64,000 nt of DNA from Rhabditophanes sp. KR3021 (lineage: Eukaryota; Nematoda; Chromadorea; Rhabditida; Alloionematidae), in assembly GCA_963281155.1 (NCBI GenBank), contig CAUJLY010000004.1:5146001-5210000 (forward strand). Reading direction: 5' to 3'. The position numbers and the translations under genes were made by a program. Under the pieces are notes generated by a model. The model did no database searches and was not told where the DNA came from. It saw nothing but the letters and a program-made list of their open reading frames with translations. Positions within the stretch are counted from its first letter, which is position 1. Each line of letters opens with the position of its first letter. Shown here one piece after another: positions 11,548 to 24,000 of the stretch.

Positions 11548-11601
11548 ATATTAATGTAAACATTTATTTAAACTTGGAAATAACTTTTATTAGATAACTA
11601 T

Positions 11602-13625
11602 CTATTTAGAATTCAAATAAGTACTTGCCCGTATAAATTTCGCATTGCCCAAGAAAACTTTCTTAAGATGCTTGAAGTCATTTGTGGTATCCAGCATATC
11701 AGTGTTTCCAACGAATACAAATTGACGTTTGCTTCTTGTTAAGGCTACATTCATTCTCTTTGACTCTTTCAAAAAACCAATATGTTTATTTGGGTTGGTT
11801 CGTACAAAGGAAAAGATAATGACTTGCCTTTGCTGTCCCTGGAATCCATCTACTGTGTTTACAGCAATATCTTCATTTTTGATTAATGAAACCAATAAGT
11901 TTTTCTAAGTAAAATGTTAATTGCTTATTTAAAGTCTGTTACCTGATGTTTATATGCCGTAATAATTCCTATATCTTTACCTTCAACTCCATTTTTCAGT
12001 AGGAAGTTAACGTATTTAACACAAACATCAGCTTCCTTTTTATTGCTATAACTGGGACTACAAATGTTTTCTTTAAAAATCGTTGAGCAATTTGAAGATT
12101 CAAAAACAAGCAATGGACTATTGTATATGCTATCCTTTGGAATATTTGAAATATCAGACAGAGTAATATTTCTAACAGACTCATCAGCAATCATTGAATT
12201 CTTATAAAAACACTCTGATGACCATCTCATAATCTTTTCATTCATTCTATATTGTCTTTTAAGAGTAAATTTTTGAGCATCATTTAAGGTGTTGTTTAAT
12301 GATTCCATGATAGATAAGTCTAAGTTGTGTGTTTCTTGAGAAATGATATCACTCGTCTTCTTTGTCAGTTGATTTTGATCACCAGCTACTATTGCACGTT
12401 TCGCCAAATTAATTAGTTTCCAGGCATAGCACTCCCAAATTTGGCCCGCTTCTTCTAGAATACAAAAATCGGGCTTAAAACCAAATATCTCTAATTTGTC
12501 AATTAGTACATTGGAAGGGGTACTAAAAACAAGTTGTGTACTTTCCAAGTGTTTCGTCCGAACTTCTTGATGAAATTTCTTCAATTGCAGCTCATACTCA
12601 GACGTATTTATTTTGTTAGGCATGTTACGCGAAGAAGTAATTAAGTCACACAGATCAACAAAGTCTTCGAAATTAGGATTATGTTGGAAGATGGTTTTCA
12701 TATAATCAGTCGAATGTGTAATCTTGTCTTTGTGGATTGAAGTTTTCAAACGATTAGACACATTATTCAAAGCTTCATGAGTAGGGGCAATAACTAGGAT
12801 CTTCTTTTTAGCTTCAAGAAGTTGTGTAATTATCTCACTGATAGTTGCTGTTTTTCCAGTTCCTGGAGGACCTGTTATGCACAAAATTGTTCGATTTTTG
12901 TTAAGGGCAGCGTTTACAATTTCGGATTGTCCTTCATTTAATGTTTGACTTAGTTTAACCTTTCTGTCAGAATATGTAATTGGCAAGACTGACCCACCAT
13001 AGATACTGTTCAAAATATTCCATCCTGGTTTAGTTGTCCATTCATTTCTGTCAAAATGTTGCAAACATCTGGTATGATCAATTGAGGGAGATTCAAAAAG
13101 ATTAACCAAAGAATCGCATTTCAAAGTCCCCCAGTTACTGTCCTCATCTGCCAAAATTTTGACTTTAATTGTATTCTGTGCTTCATTTTTGCCTATAACA
13201 ACACCCTTCATACAGGTGTGGTTTTTCTGCAAATATATTATATGGTGGGATCGCATTTGGATGGCTTTGGCAGAAGCAATATCACATTTAATTTCAACAA
13301 CATGCTGTTCTGCTGCATCAAACGCAATTTTGTTAATTGTAGCATTGTAAATTCCTTTTACTGTTGAATTTTCGATATTCTTAAAATTATCAAGTTCCGG
13401 CTTGCTGAAAATAATTATACAAAAGTAGATAATAAGAACTTACAAGTATTGCGATTTAATTTTTTTAATTTCTAATTCAAGACCTTGTCGAGAATTTTTT
13501 ATTTTTTCAATAAAGGCATCTGGCATAAGACTATTTTTAACAACATTTTTATCTTTTTTAGAATAATTCTTGACGTCTAATGCATTCAATCGTATAATAT
13601 TTTTTGACAACACCCGTCGAAACAT
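11602..13625 (-). CDS. IGHMBP2/UPF1-type SF1 helicase with possible mitochondrial presequence
   Basis: Three exons (13625-13444, 13404-11943, 11904-11602) give 648 residues. All superfamily 1B motifs can be read: Q-motif region LNEGQSEIVNAALN, Walker A GPPGTGKTATI, Ia IAPTHEALNNV, Walker B as CILEEAGQ (DEAG replaced by EEAG), III GDQNQL, IV QYRMNEKI, V VNTVDGFQGQ, VI NVALTRSKR. This is the IGHMBP2/SMUBP2 branch of UPF1-like DNA/RNA helicases. The protein stops soon after motif VI, so the R3H and zinc-finger tail of animal IGHMBP2 is absent. The first 25 residues (MFRRVLSKNIIRLNALDVKN) are basic and lack acidic residues until position 17, as in a mitochondrial targeting peptide. Confidence 0.85.
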
Positions 13626-14139
13626 TAATAAGAATTAGTTGTCTAAATTAAATCAATGAGTGAATATGCTAAGTATTGCATAATACTTATACATCAAAAT
13701 AAATATGTTTGAAATTAAATATTTTATCCGTTCATAGATAGAGCGAAGGACTGAAGTAATAATAGGATATATGGTTAGCTCACTGGTTAAATCCGGTTAC
13801 TCGAAATTAGTCGGATAGTAACAGACATACATATATAATTCCATATTTCAATATGACAATGAGGTTTTAAATTAATTTGTGAAATATAGCTGTTTCGATT
13901 CGGTGATACTCCTTTAAATACAGAAAAACAATTTAATCTATTGAGATGGGATTTCTTAAGAAGGTTGCATAAAATTACATAACAACAAAATATGCCATTG
14001 ACACAAAGCGATGGTCAAGTAGTCATTAGAGAGTTTGTAATCTATTTCAGAAAAGTCCTGGCTGGAAAACGAATACCCAAAACATAGGCTGTATGAAGAT
14101 ATTACTAAACAAGCTTGATATTTTTTATTCTTTATTAAA
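13626..14139. promoter_or_regulatory. Divergent promoter interval of helicase and CPSF4 genes
   Basis: A 514-nt gap between two gene starts facing away from each other, so it should hold both promoters. I see no repeated motif or clear core element in it; a minus-strand frame of 70 codons here looks like chance. Confidence 0.4.
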
Positions 14140-15110
14140 ATGAGCGTATTAGTGGAAGTACCTATCACAGATTTTGATATTCAAGGCTTTGAGGAGGAAG
14201 TACAACGATATCCATGGCTCACAGATATAGAGAGGAATTTATCAAGTCAAATAGGATTAGCACCGGTAAGTTAATACATCCACTATTCTAGTTAATAAAT
14301 GTTTAGGTTCTATTTCAAGATATGGACAAAGGGGGTAGAGGGGCATGTGAGAAATTTACTAGAAATGAGTGTGTATTAAGTACTAATTGCCCCTTACGTC
14401 ATATTAACATGAATAAATCGGTTGTGTGCAAGCATTGGCTAAGAGGATTGTGTAAAAAAGGAGATCAATGTGAATTCCTACACGAATACAACTTATCTAA
14501 AATGCCAGAGTGCTTCTTCTTTTCCAAATATAAAGCATGCAGTAACAAGGAATGCTCATTCAGACATATTGATCCTGAGTCAAAAATCAAAGACTGTCCC
14601 TGGTACGATAGAGGTTTCTGCAGGCACGGACCATATTGCAAACATAGACATAGAAGACGTGTATTTTGCCCAAATTATTTGATTGGATTTTGTCCAAATG
14701 GAAAAGACTGTAAAGATGCTCATCCTAGTTTTGCAATTCCAGTTACGGATAGCAAACCAAAACACAATCAACAAAACTTCATTCAAAATGGAATAGTGTG
14801 TCATAATTGCCACGAGAAGGGACACAAGGCAACATTCTGCCCAAGTCTTCCAAATAGCCAAGGCCCTCAGCCTATTAGTAATAATCCACCCCCTTTCCGA
14901 GTTCCAAATAATGATCCACAAGCTCAGCCTATTCTGGCAACCGGACTAGTTAATTTTGGAAGAACTTATCAAAGTCATACGCACCATTTCGAAAAGAAAA
15001 ATTTGTCCGAAATTACTTGCTATAAATGTAATGAGAAAGGACATTATGCCAATCGCTGTAATAAAGGATCACTAGCTTTCTTAAGTACTTCAAGGGGAAA
15101 TGCAAATTAA
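14140..15110 (+). CDS. CPSF4: CPSF4 (CPSF30), pre-mRNA 3'-end processing factor
   Basis: Two exons (14140-14265, 14307-15110) give 309 residues. Five CCCH zinc fingers follow one another: CEKFTRNECVLSTNCPLRH, CKHWLRGLCKKGDQCEFLH, CFFFSKYKACSNKECSFRH, CPWYDRGFCRHGPYCKHRH, and CPNYLIGFCPNGKDCKDAH. A Pro/Asn-rich linker then separates two CCHC knuckles, CHNCHEKGHKATFC and CYKCNEKGHYANRC. Fingers 2 and 3 of this family bind the AAUAAA signal within CPSF; later fingers contact FIP1. Vertebrate CPSF4 has a single knuckle, so two knuckles is the arrangement seen in fly clipper. Confidence 0.95.
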
Positions 15111-15192
15111 ACCTGATTTGTTTATATTTGTATTTAAATTCTGTATTAAATCATTTTGTTTGCTTTGAATTTAGAATAAAATTATTTTGATC

Positions 15193-15525
15193 ATGAAACT
15201 CTTTATACTTACGTTCCTTATTTTGTTTCATTATGGATACAGTAGAAGTGCTAGGATGGGCCAGTCTGTCATGGATTCGGAAGATCAAGGAATTTTAGAT
15301 TTATACCATGAAGTCGATCACAAGTCACTTGATCTGAACAAAGTTTTTGTAAAAGTTAAGGACTCTGTTTCGGTGAGTAAACATTGTGCAGTTTTAGTTT
15401 TATTTTTGTAGAAATGGGTAAATGGTGCTCTTGAAGAATATACGAAGAGCTACGAAGACAAGCTTAAAGACGTCATCAAAAGGATTGAAATGGAGCAATT
15501 TAATGATAGATATTATGAGCGTTAA
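15193..15525 (+). CDS. Small secreted protein, unknown family
   Basis: Two exons (15193-15372, 15412-15525; 39-nt intron) give 97 residues. A clear signal peptide, MKLFILTFLILFHYGYS, is followed by a short basic stretch and an all-helical, charged mature region with no cysteine. A heptad-like pattern (KWVNGALEEYTKSYEDKL) near the end could form a coiled coil. No family is recognised. Confidence 0.6.
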
Positions 15526-15934
15526 TATTTACATAATGAAATCGTAATATTAATAAATATATTTATATTATTGTTCATGATCATCCTGCCGTAATAAAAC
15601 ACTAAATTTTAACTTCTAAAACATTATTTTCAAGCTCTATCCATTTATTTCAATAACTGTTGGTTTAAATACGTAATCTTTTTTGTAAATTAGCCTTTTG
15701 CTTTTACATTTTTTATTTCCTTAAAGCTTTTGAATTTAAAAATTGTAACCAAAAAAGACTCCTAATAACTTATTAACAGGATCTTTACTACAACTTTATA
15801 TTTATTACTGGCTTTAATCTTACACAGATGTTGACTAAACGAATGATTGGAAGGTGGTGTCTATTAGCATTCAAAATTTGGAAATATTCAAACATTACTT
15901 CCTTAATAATACTATAGCACTATTCAATTATACG

Positions 15935-16734
15935 ATGGATTTAAGTGAAGATATTAAGATTGAATTTATCGATAATCCAGAAGTAGTTAGCCAGGATAAT
16001 GTTTATGAAATGAAAGGTATGAAATGCCAAATGAGATATTTAGAAAGATCAGATGGATCTTGTGCGTATTCTCATGGGGGTTCAACAATCGTTTGCTCAG
16101 TCAATGGGCCTGGAGACTTGAATAAAGATTTCAGAGACGAAGCAAAAATGTTCGTTGATATTTCTGTAGCTACAGCATCCAATAAAGAGGGAAAGTCACA
16201 TGTAAGTTTAATTAAATAAAGGGTGATTAATTATTTGAATTTAGTTGCAAGTTCAATTATTACCAATAGTGTCTGGAGCTTTGTTGCTTGAAAATAAACC
16301 ACGGTCTCGCTTAGCCATTTCAGTTTTAGAAATGGAAAAGGGTGGAAGTGTCTATTCTGAAGCTTTAAATGCTATTTGTTTGGCATTGCTGGATCACGGA
16401 ATTGAATTGAAACATCAATTTTGTGGAGTAACACTTGTTAAACAAAAAGATTCCGATACATTTATTGCTAACCCTACCTTAAAGCAATTCCAAGAAGCTG
16501 ATAATGTTTTTCAACTAGCTTTTAAGCCGTCAATCATGGTAAATTAAAAAAGGATATTTATTATTTAATATAACTTAAATTTAGAAAGGAGCTGATTTGA
16601 TTGGGATGGAATGCTACGGTCAATTTAGTTTTGATACTTTTCAAGCCGCTGTCACCGAAGGAACAGCTACTGCCTTAAATATTTTTGGATTTTTCCGTGA
16701 AATTGTCGAAAAGACTCATACAATTGGGGTTTGA
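15935..16734 (+). CDS. EXOSC5: EXOSC5 (RRP46), RNA exosome core subunit
   Basis: Three exons (15935-16201, 16245-16538, 16585-16734) give 236 residues, the usual length. The RNase PH fold is recognisable: YLERSDGSCAYSHGGSTIVCSVNGP for the first strands, then LLENKPRSRLAISVLEMEKGGS, ALNAICLALLDHGIELKHQFCGVTL, and the final helix. RRP46-type proteins are catalytically dead ring subunits of the nuclear and cytosolic exosome. The RSDGS motif fits EXOSC5 better than EXOSC4 (RPDGR). An in-frame Met lies 81 nt upstream, but the chosen start gives the expected N-terminus. Confidence 0.88.
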
Positions 16735-17058
16735 TTATTATTAGTTATCAATATTTTGTAGAAATACACCAATTTTTTATATTGCTATCATTATAAAGTA
16801 ATAAATTAAATCAAAAACATCATTTTAAGTATTTATTAAAAACATACGACTATTATACTTTGGGCAAACATTTTTAAATTAAAGTTTTTTTATTAAAATT
16901 TGGTTTATAACAAATTGCTTTTATTGTTTTTCATTTTATCCAAATCACCACCAAGACGTAAATATTTACAGACCTAATTATAACTGCAAAGCAGATTGAA
17001 ATTTATTTTTAATTACATTTTTTCTAAGCATATAATAATATAATATGTGGCAATACAT

Positions 17059-18108
17059 TCAAATATTCGTCTCACTTGCGTCATCACACATTTTTTTAAT
17101 AATTTTTCTTGGTCTGTAATCGAGCATAATAATATTTTTTTCTTGATACCCGGATGAATCACCAGCTTCTACACATAAATCTTCTTTTGAAGGCACTTCA
17201 TTAACACAACATCCATTTTCGTAGGGAGATTCTTGACCAGATGAAGAATTCGAGGACATCGGTTGATAGTTGGATATCATAGGTTGATAATTTGAAGGCA
17301 TGGGTTGATAAATAGGATGATTAGTTGAAGGAAGATGTAAATGTTTGTCTTGCTCTCGTTTGCCAAATACAATACAACAGAAATGGCCGTTTTGATATTC
17401 ATGGAGAAAACAAATATATGCACCGACAACTGCAAAAACACATCCTAATATGACGAGAATTGATGAGAAAATATGAAAATAAGAGGCATAACCAAGTCTT
17501 TGCTGGAAGAAAAATAGTTATTTATTAATGTTACAAGTTGCTGTATGATTTACCGTATAAGTAAACTGAATTCCTGTTAAATTTTGACTATTGTTAGATA
17601 ATGTATGAACAATAAATGATGTATCTGCCATTACCAAACAAGACGCACTTATAGTAGTAGAAACAACGTGTAGTAACGAGTTTGGCACAAAGCAAGGAGA
17701 ACATAACCCAATAATAATTCCGATTTTTCCAAAAATAACTGCGAAAATAGTAAAAAATAATATCGCTCTATGATGTGGTAGAAAACGATGCAACAAAATC
17801 TCTCGTGAAGTTGTAGCATACTTGTCTTGAACAGCCTCGTTAATTTGTTTTTTTGTAATCGAATCAAATTTTGCGAAACATTTATGGTGGTATAAAACAC
17901 CCAACGGAGCAGTTATAGGGATGTTGTGAGATGAGACGCAATCATATAAGATACCATGTTCGTGAAGTGCATTTGCTTCAGAAATGTCAAAAATCTGCCA
18001 TCTTGATGAAAATAATGAAATCACTGCAAAAAAGCAGCCAAGACTAGTCAAGACGACGCTGACGTACACAAACGACCTGTGGAATTTCCTTTTGGGTGTA
18101 CTTAACAT
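17059..18108 (-). CDS. Claudin/PMP22-like tetraspan membrane protein
   Basis: Two exons (18108-17554, 17502-17059) give 332 residues. Four membrane helices lie at about 14-35, 115-138, 148-170 and 188-212. The first loop has a SSRWQ..., HGILYDC and KCF layout like the W-GLW-C-C loop of the claudin/PMP22/clarin superfamily, though the exact W-GLW is not kept. The last helix is followed by CCIVFGKRE, then a tail with three short NYQPM-type repeats and acidic residues. The tail ends ...CDDASETNI. Likely a junctional or membrane-organising protein; no closer family is certain. Confidence 0.62.
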
Positions 18109-21090
18109 TATTTAGTTTCCAATATTGAGTAGAAGCCGAAGCTCAAATATCTAATTAAAATAATGTAAATAAATTTAGTTAATCAAACTAAAGATATAAA
18201 TTCTTTTATGTGTAAATAAATGTTGATGACCAAATCAAATTGAAAATTGCTTGCCCCACTTTTAATATATTAAATATCAGAGAGCATAAAAGTTCCAAGC
18301 TTTTATTTTTTCCTGCTAAATGACCAACAATAGTACATAAAGAAAAGTAATGGTCGGTATAAAGTTACTGGAAGTCTGGTTTGATTGGATAATATGTTAG
18401 TAATTTCCTAAAAATTTGAGTTTATATAGTTTAAGGCAAAAATAATTAATTGCAAATGTCAATAACAGGAAGGAAGTTCAAGCATTGTTACCATAAATCA
18501 AATAAAATACAATGTTTTGCTAAATATTTAAAGTGGTCCATAAATATAAGGAAATGTTAAAAACAATTATGATAAATGGACGCTGGAAAGACGATGAGTT
18601 ATATGTTTAAAAAAACGTTTCTCAAATTAAGTTAAACCGTTAAAACTACAAAATAACTAATTTTGTGTTTTGTTTTATGAGTAGAATAAATTAAATAAAC
18701 ATAAGATCAAAAAAGTCTAAAAACAAAAAATTAAAAAGAAAAGTATGTCGTAGGAAATAGTTATTTTTCATGGAATATAAGAAATAATAAACAGCCCCCT
18801 GGGCTAAAGGAAGTGAGCATTCACAACTGATTTTATATTTTCAGAATAAATTATTTGGATATACACTATTGTTATCTTCTCAGCCACATACTACATAGCT
18901 TTTGAGAAAAATAAAAACAATTTAAAAATTGTTTTAATATATTTGAAAAGGTACATAAATATAATACCATTATTATAAACCAACCCATTTTTAGAAAGTA
19001 ATAAATATACGTACCCAATAAAACATGATTGTAAGCTCTATTAAAAAGGATAAGTATTTATTTTTCATAAAAAATAGGCAATGATATTATATATTTATTT
19101 AAATCTCCCCTACAAACAACAAGACATCTCAAAGAGCATTCATAGTAATAACAATATACATTTTTACATAAATTTTAAAAAATATATAAAGTAATGGCTA
19201 ATTTGTTTAAAAGCTAAAGTAATTATTTGTGACAAGACAATTTGGCGTCAAATAAATGATGAAGCCCGAAAAATAATAACTGTTACCATGATGGAAGTAT
19301 TCTTATTTGTCCTGAATAAATCAAAACAATTAAATAATTTTCCAATATCTAAATGCCATCATAAATAGTTAAGCATATATCATACAATTTATCTCATAAT
19401 TTGGAAAATAATAATTCCTCTTGTAATTAAGCTTAATATAATTAAAAGACACTTCGTCGTATATGATGTACATTTAAAAAAACGTTTGAGTATAATTATG
19501 TGAAGTATAACCATAATTTACATAATTTGTATGCATCTAAAATATTAATTTAAAATTGGCAGCAAAATAATTGGTCAAAAAAGTTTGGAAGTAGTTAATT
19601 GGAAGCAGTAACAAATTCTGTGCCACGAGATTAGCAAAATTGGGCAAAAGAATGTGTTAACAAAAAAGAAAGAAGATTGCTTAAAAAAGTGTAAGTAAAT
19701 TAGTAAATCTTTAGAAACATTCAAAGTGATAATAAATAATGCTAATTTGATAAAAGATTAACATTAGTCCCAATTTGTAATTAATAAAAGAAAGAACGCA
19801 TAAGAATACACTTTTTGGAATCAAATTCAAATTAAGTGTTTTATTTGTGTTTCAAACATCATTGGGAAATAAATAATTTTGGTGAACAAACTTCATTGAT
19901 AATTTAATTTATTTTCGATGTGTGGTGGGAGTTACAAGTTTTCTCGATAATATTGACTATTATCAGTTTTAAACAAAAAAAGATATAAAGACATGAATTA
20001 TAAAATACATTTCTAAATATTTGTGTTTTAACGCTATATATTAAGTAATAATTTAATTTGTGAACTGATAGAGGATGAGTAAAAAACATTACTTTGGCAA
20101 CAACGATTAAAATATGTAATATTCATTAGGGAAATGCATCCTAAAGTTATAAGTTGTCTTTTTAATAAGTTAAATTTAGGAAGTATATTGGTGGAAAAAG
20201 AACCATAAACAAGTAAATAGTTAGATTGAAGTAAATACACTGAACCTTTGAAATAGGCTTAATAAAACGTCAAAACTATACTACTATCATAAATAAATAG
20301 TATTATTTATTAACATCGGACTAGAAACAAGTAAATCTTTTTGGAAGGTCAAAATAAATTCATTAGGGAGGAGAAGCTGTGAATATTGAAGCTATATATT
20401 TTAAAGTAATCCGACAACATGTAAATGTTGTTTGTTAAATCAAATATTGGGCATACTCTGTATTTATCTGTCATTTTTGACAACCTATTATTAAAAATAT
20501 ATTAAAATATAGAATGAGTGATTTCTTTTTAAAACAAATTTAATTAATGCATGCAATTTTGTATAGGTTGTTTTTGTTTTTGAAGATTCCAGACTAAATG
20601 ATAAAAACAATTAACTTTCTGTCAAGAAATTACTAAACTTTTTAAAAAGAACATCTATGTAGTATAAAAATAATTGTCTACTACAAATACGTATTCCAAG
20701 TAATGTCTTATATAAAATTATACATATCAATTATCATCATTGCCATTTTTTGCCAAAGCGATAATTAAACAACGCCTTTGAATATCATTGAGTTTGATTT
20801 ATTAACTCACGATACACAACGTCGGCATTTACAACAATAAATTAAATTTTTTTTCAAATTCCTATTGAACATATATTTAAAAAACAAAAGTCTTTCCTGA
20901 AATGCTAGAAGTATGTATATTTCTGATTAAACTAAATTTATTGTTTACAAAGAGATATTTCAGAATGACGTTATTTATTATCATCCTCCATTTAAAGAGA
21001 ACTGAAATATTAGTCTATTATAAATAAAAGCTTGAATTATTTCAAATGATTTACTTGAAACGAATTTGATTAACTTGAAAGTTTCTTGAT
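18109..21090. other. Nearly 3-kb stretch without a gene
   Basis: Very AT-rich sequence with only chance frames of 60-70 codons. No RNA gene, coding exon or long repeat was recognised. It separates the claudin-like gene from the 3' end of channel gene 1, both on the minus strand, so it should include the claudin-like gene's promoter at its left end. Its size stands out in this otherwise compact window. Confidence 0.6.
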
Positions 21091-24000
21091 TTAGCTTAAG
21101 TAATAGCTCCAATAACACACATTAAATACAGCTGAAAAATATTTATAGGTTCATAGGAGTTAATAACTCACCAAAAAATGTCGGGAAGCTTACGATGGCC
21201 ACCTTGTCGATGTCGTCTGGTGACCAACTTAAAAATGAAAGACTTGATTTTTTCCATGGTATTTCTAATTTTTCAACCGGGAACATAAATCTTTTTTCAT
21301 ATGTGCAAGTTTGTTTCGGACTGGATTCTCCATCATTCGGTCTTTTTCTACATAGAATTGGTCTTTTCTTGGCAAGAATATCCAAATTCTTAACTTTATA
21401 TCCAACGATTGCAAGTTCTAAAATATCCTACGTTTAATCTAAAGTTAGAGTTACAAATTTACCCAAAAGCGAGGCAAATATGAAAGTCATGCTGCTCAGA
21501 AGAAATACATCAATTGCTTTGACATATGCCACCTTTAAATGTTCACATTATAAGTGATCAGATTAGTAATTACCTTTGGCAAGTTCCGCATTATGCTAAA
21601 AATAATCATAAATATTTGTGTGAAGACAATTAAAGAACAAATTGGATTTCCAGGGCAAAAAAATTGGTTTTTATAACACTCTTCTAATAAGCCTAATTTT
21701 TAGTTAAGATCGAATAATTATGTGTCGTCCTTGACTACTAATTCAGTATTCATGTCAAAAAACTCAATTGTCTAGATACAATTAAAATTGCTTATATTCT
21801 GTTGGGTAGGTAACGCGCTTACTTGTGACGTCATGTGTATATTATGTATTAGCATATTATCATTATCTTATTATATATATTGTAAGATATGCGCAATAAA
21901 GTTAGTTATTTTATATCTTATATTACATATTCATAGTAATTTTTTAATCAATCGTGGAATACCAGTTAAAATTAAAATGGTTTTCGTAATTTTTGGGTTT
22001 TATGTGATTTTTTTGCACTGGAAGAAGCAATTCAAGTAAATAAATGTTTACTAACCTACTAAATTGAAATACAATGGCAAGAAGAGAGTTTACTCCTAAA
22101 AAAGTAACATTCAATTAAAATGAAGTAATTCAATGTTTTAAATTACCCAACATAGTCCTGGCTGGTATTGCCGTAGGACCCAGAGCAAACGAAATCCATG
22201 AGATGAAGATAATTAGATATGTAGGAGTATATGCTTGCATAAAATACCATACGAATCTTCTTTTGAAAAATAATCTGACATGTAGTTCATCCCATAAACT
22301 GTTGCAGCAAATAAATGAATGAATAAAGATTAGTTAGTAAACTTACCCTGCTGGATATTGTTCAACAACCAATTCAGTTTCGATGTCAACTAAATCATAA
22401 TCTGGTAGTAAGATTTTATTCATCGGCGAAGCTGGTTTTTTAGACAATGGGCTCCACCTCATTCGTACTTCTTGATTATTATAATTGAAGCTTTCATAAA
22501 TAAGGCCACAGCTTTGGCTATCAAGCGGAAATGCAGTAAGATCCTTAAATTCACATTACACGGTGGTCAAATTGATCGTTTTTTCAAAGTTAAGCAAATC
22601 TTCAAACTAGAGTTTTTATCAGCAAGTAATATATCAAAACATGTTAAATTATTTTGTAAAAACAAAATTATCTGTATATGTCGATATTTTGAGATCAAGG
22701 ACTTTTCAAAAAATGCATAGTATAACTCAAACTGTAGCTCTTAAAAAACTCTACAATTCTTCAAAATTTTTTAGAAAAAATTAGATATTTGTTATAAAAA
22801 TAATGTACCATATGGTATTTCGGAGGATGTAGTTCCTTTTTAACTATGTAATATATTATTGTTAAGCAAATGAATGGTAATTGAAACGATTTTGCTTAAA
22901 TTCATATATTTGACCACCGTGATCAACAATTACTTTATTGAAATCATTAAAATCTTACCATTTTACATGGCCCCTTTACGCGAACCCTTATATTTGTCCA
23001 TACTGAAAATGAATTTTTAGAAAATATTAAAGCATTCAAATATATTAAAAAAATCAAACCTGAACCATTTTCATATAGCATAAGAAATACATTCCTGAAA
23101 ATAATCAAATATTTACAATAACTTCTTATAACTTATGACTTATTTATGACGAAATTTTTCAATTCAAAAGACAATTATTCCTTAAACGCTCATGTATAAC
23201 ATCTTTCATATGCAAACTTTTTTTCATAAAAACATGCTTTGATAGAAATTTACTAAGACAGAAAGTACAAAACTTTTTTAATAAACAACTTTTCGAGTAT
23301 TGTGAGTTATTTACTGAACGCAGTTTGTTAAAATAATTCATGCACGATTAATGTGATTGCTTTATAGCTGATAGTTTAAAACTACATTATTCTTTTTCAG
23401 AGCAATTTAGTCTTTTGGTATTGATAAGAGTTTAAAAGGACTTTAATAAATTTATTGTTACTTACTTGAAGGGGCTTTCGTGTATTTTTGCCACTTTTGA
23501 ATTGATAAAGACACCTTGTGGAGACCAAAGCCTGTCTTAAATAGAACAAATTATTGCAAAATCCTAAGTTTTACTTTAACATACCCAAAACCTGTCCGTT
23601 CAATGATAAATTATGTTTACAAGGTGATAGATGTTCAAAGTTCAAGCCTAAATTAATTGTTACAAAAGTAATTTTGAATTTTAAATACTAAAAGTTTTTA
23701 GAAAAGTAATTAATCAACTGCTCAACTCTTTGATTCTCAAAGTTAATCAATCTTCTTAACTCATATCAGTTAAAAACTGAGTTTTTCATGTTTACTTATG
23801 GTTAAAGCAGAAATTCCGTAAATTTGTTTGTAACTTTTTTTCGTGAGTCATGTTAGTGCGTCCCATATTTGCTAAAAAAGAGATATTCAAAATCTGTTTA
23901 ATGATTAAGGTACATTGAATCTTTTTCTTTCGAACTAAAACAATGGAATTTTGAAAAAAATATTCGGGTTCAAGGGAGAGAGTATAAGCCAAAGACTTTG

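Noticed and set aside
13771..13810. tRNA-like A box (TAGCTCACTGGTTA)
   Set aside because: No B box with GTTCGANNC at the right distance and no plausible cloverleaf; best seen as chance.
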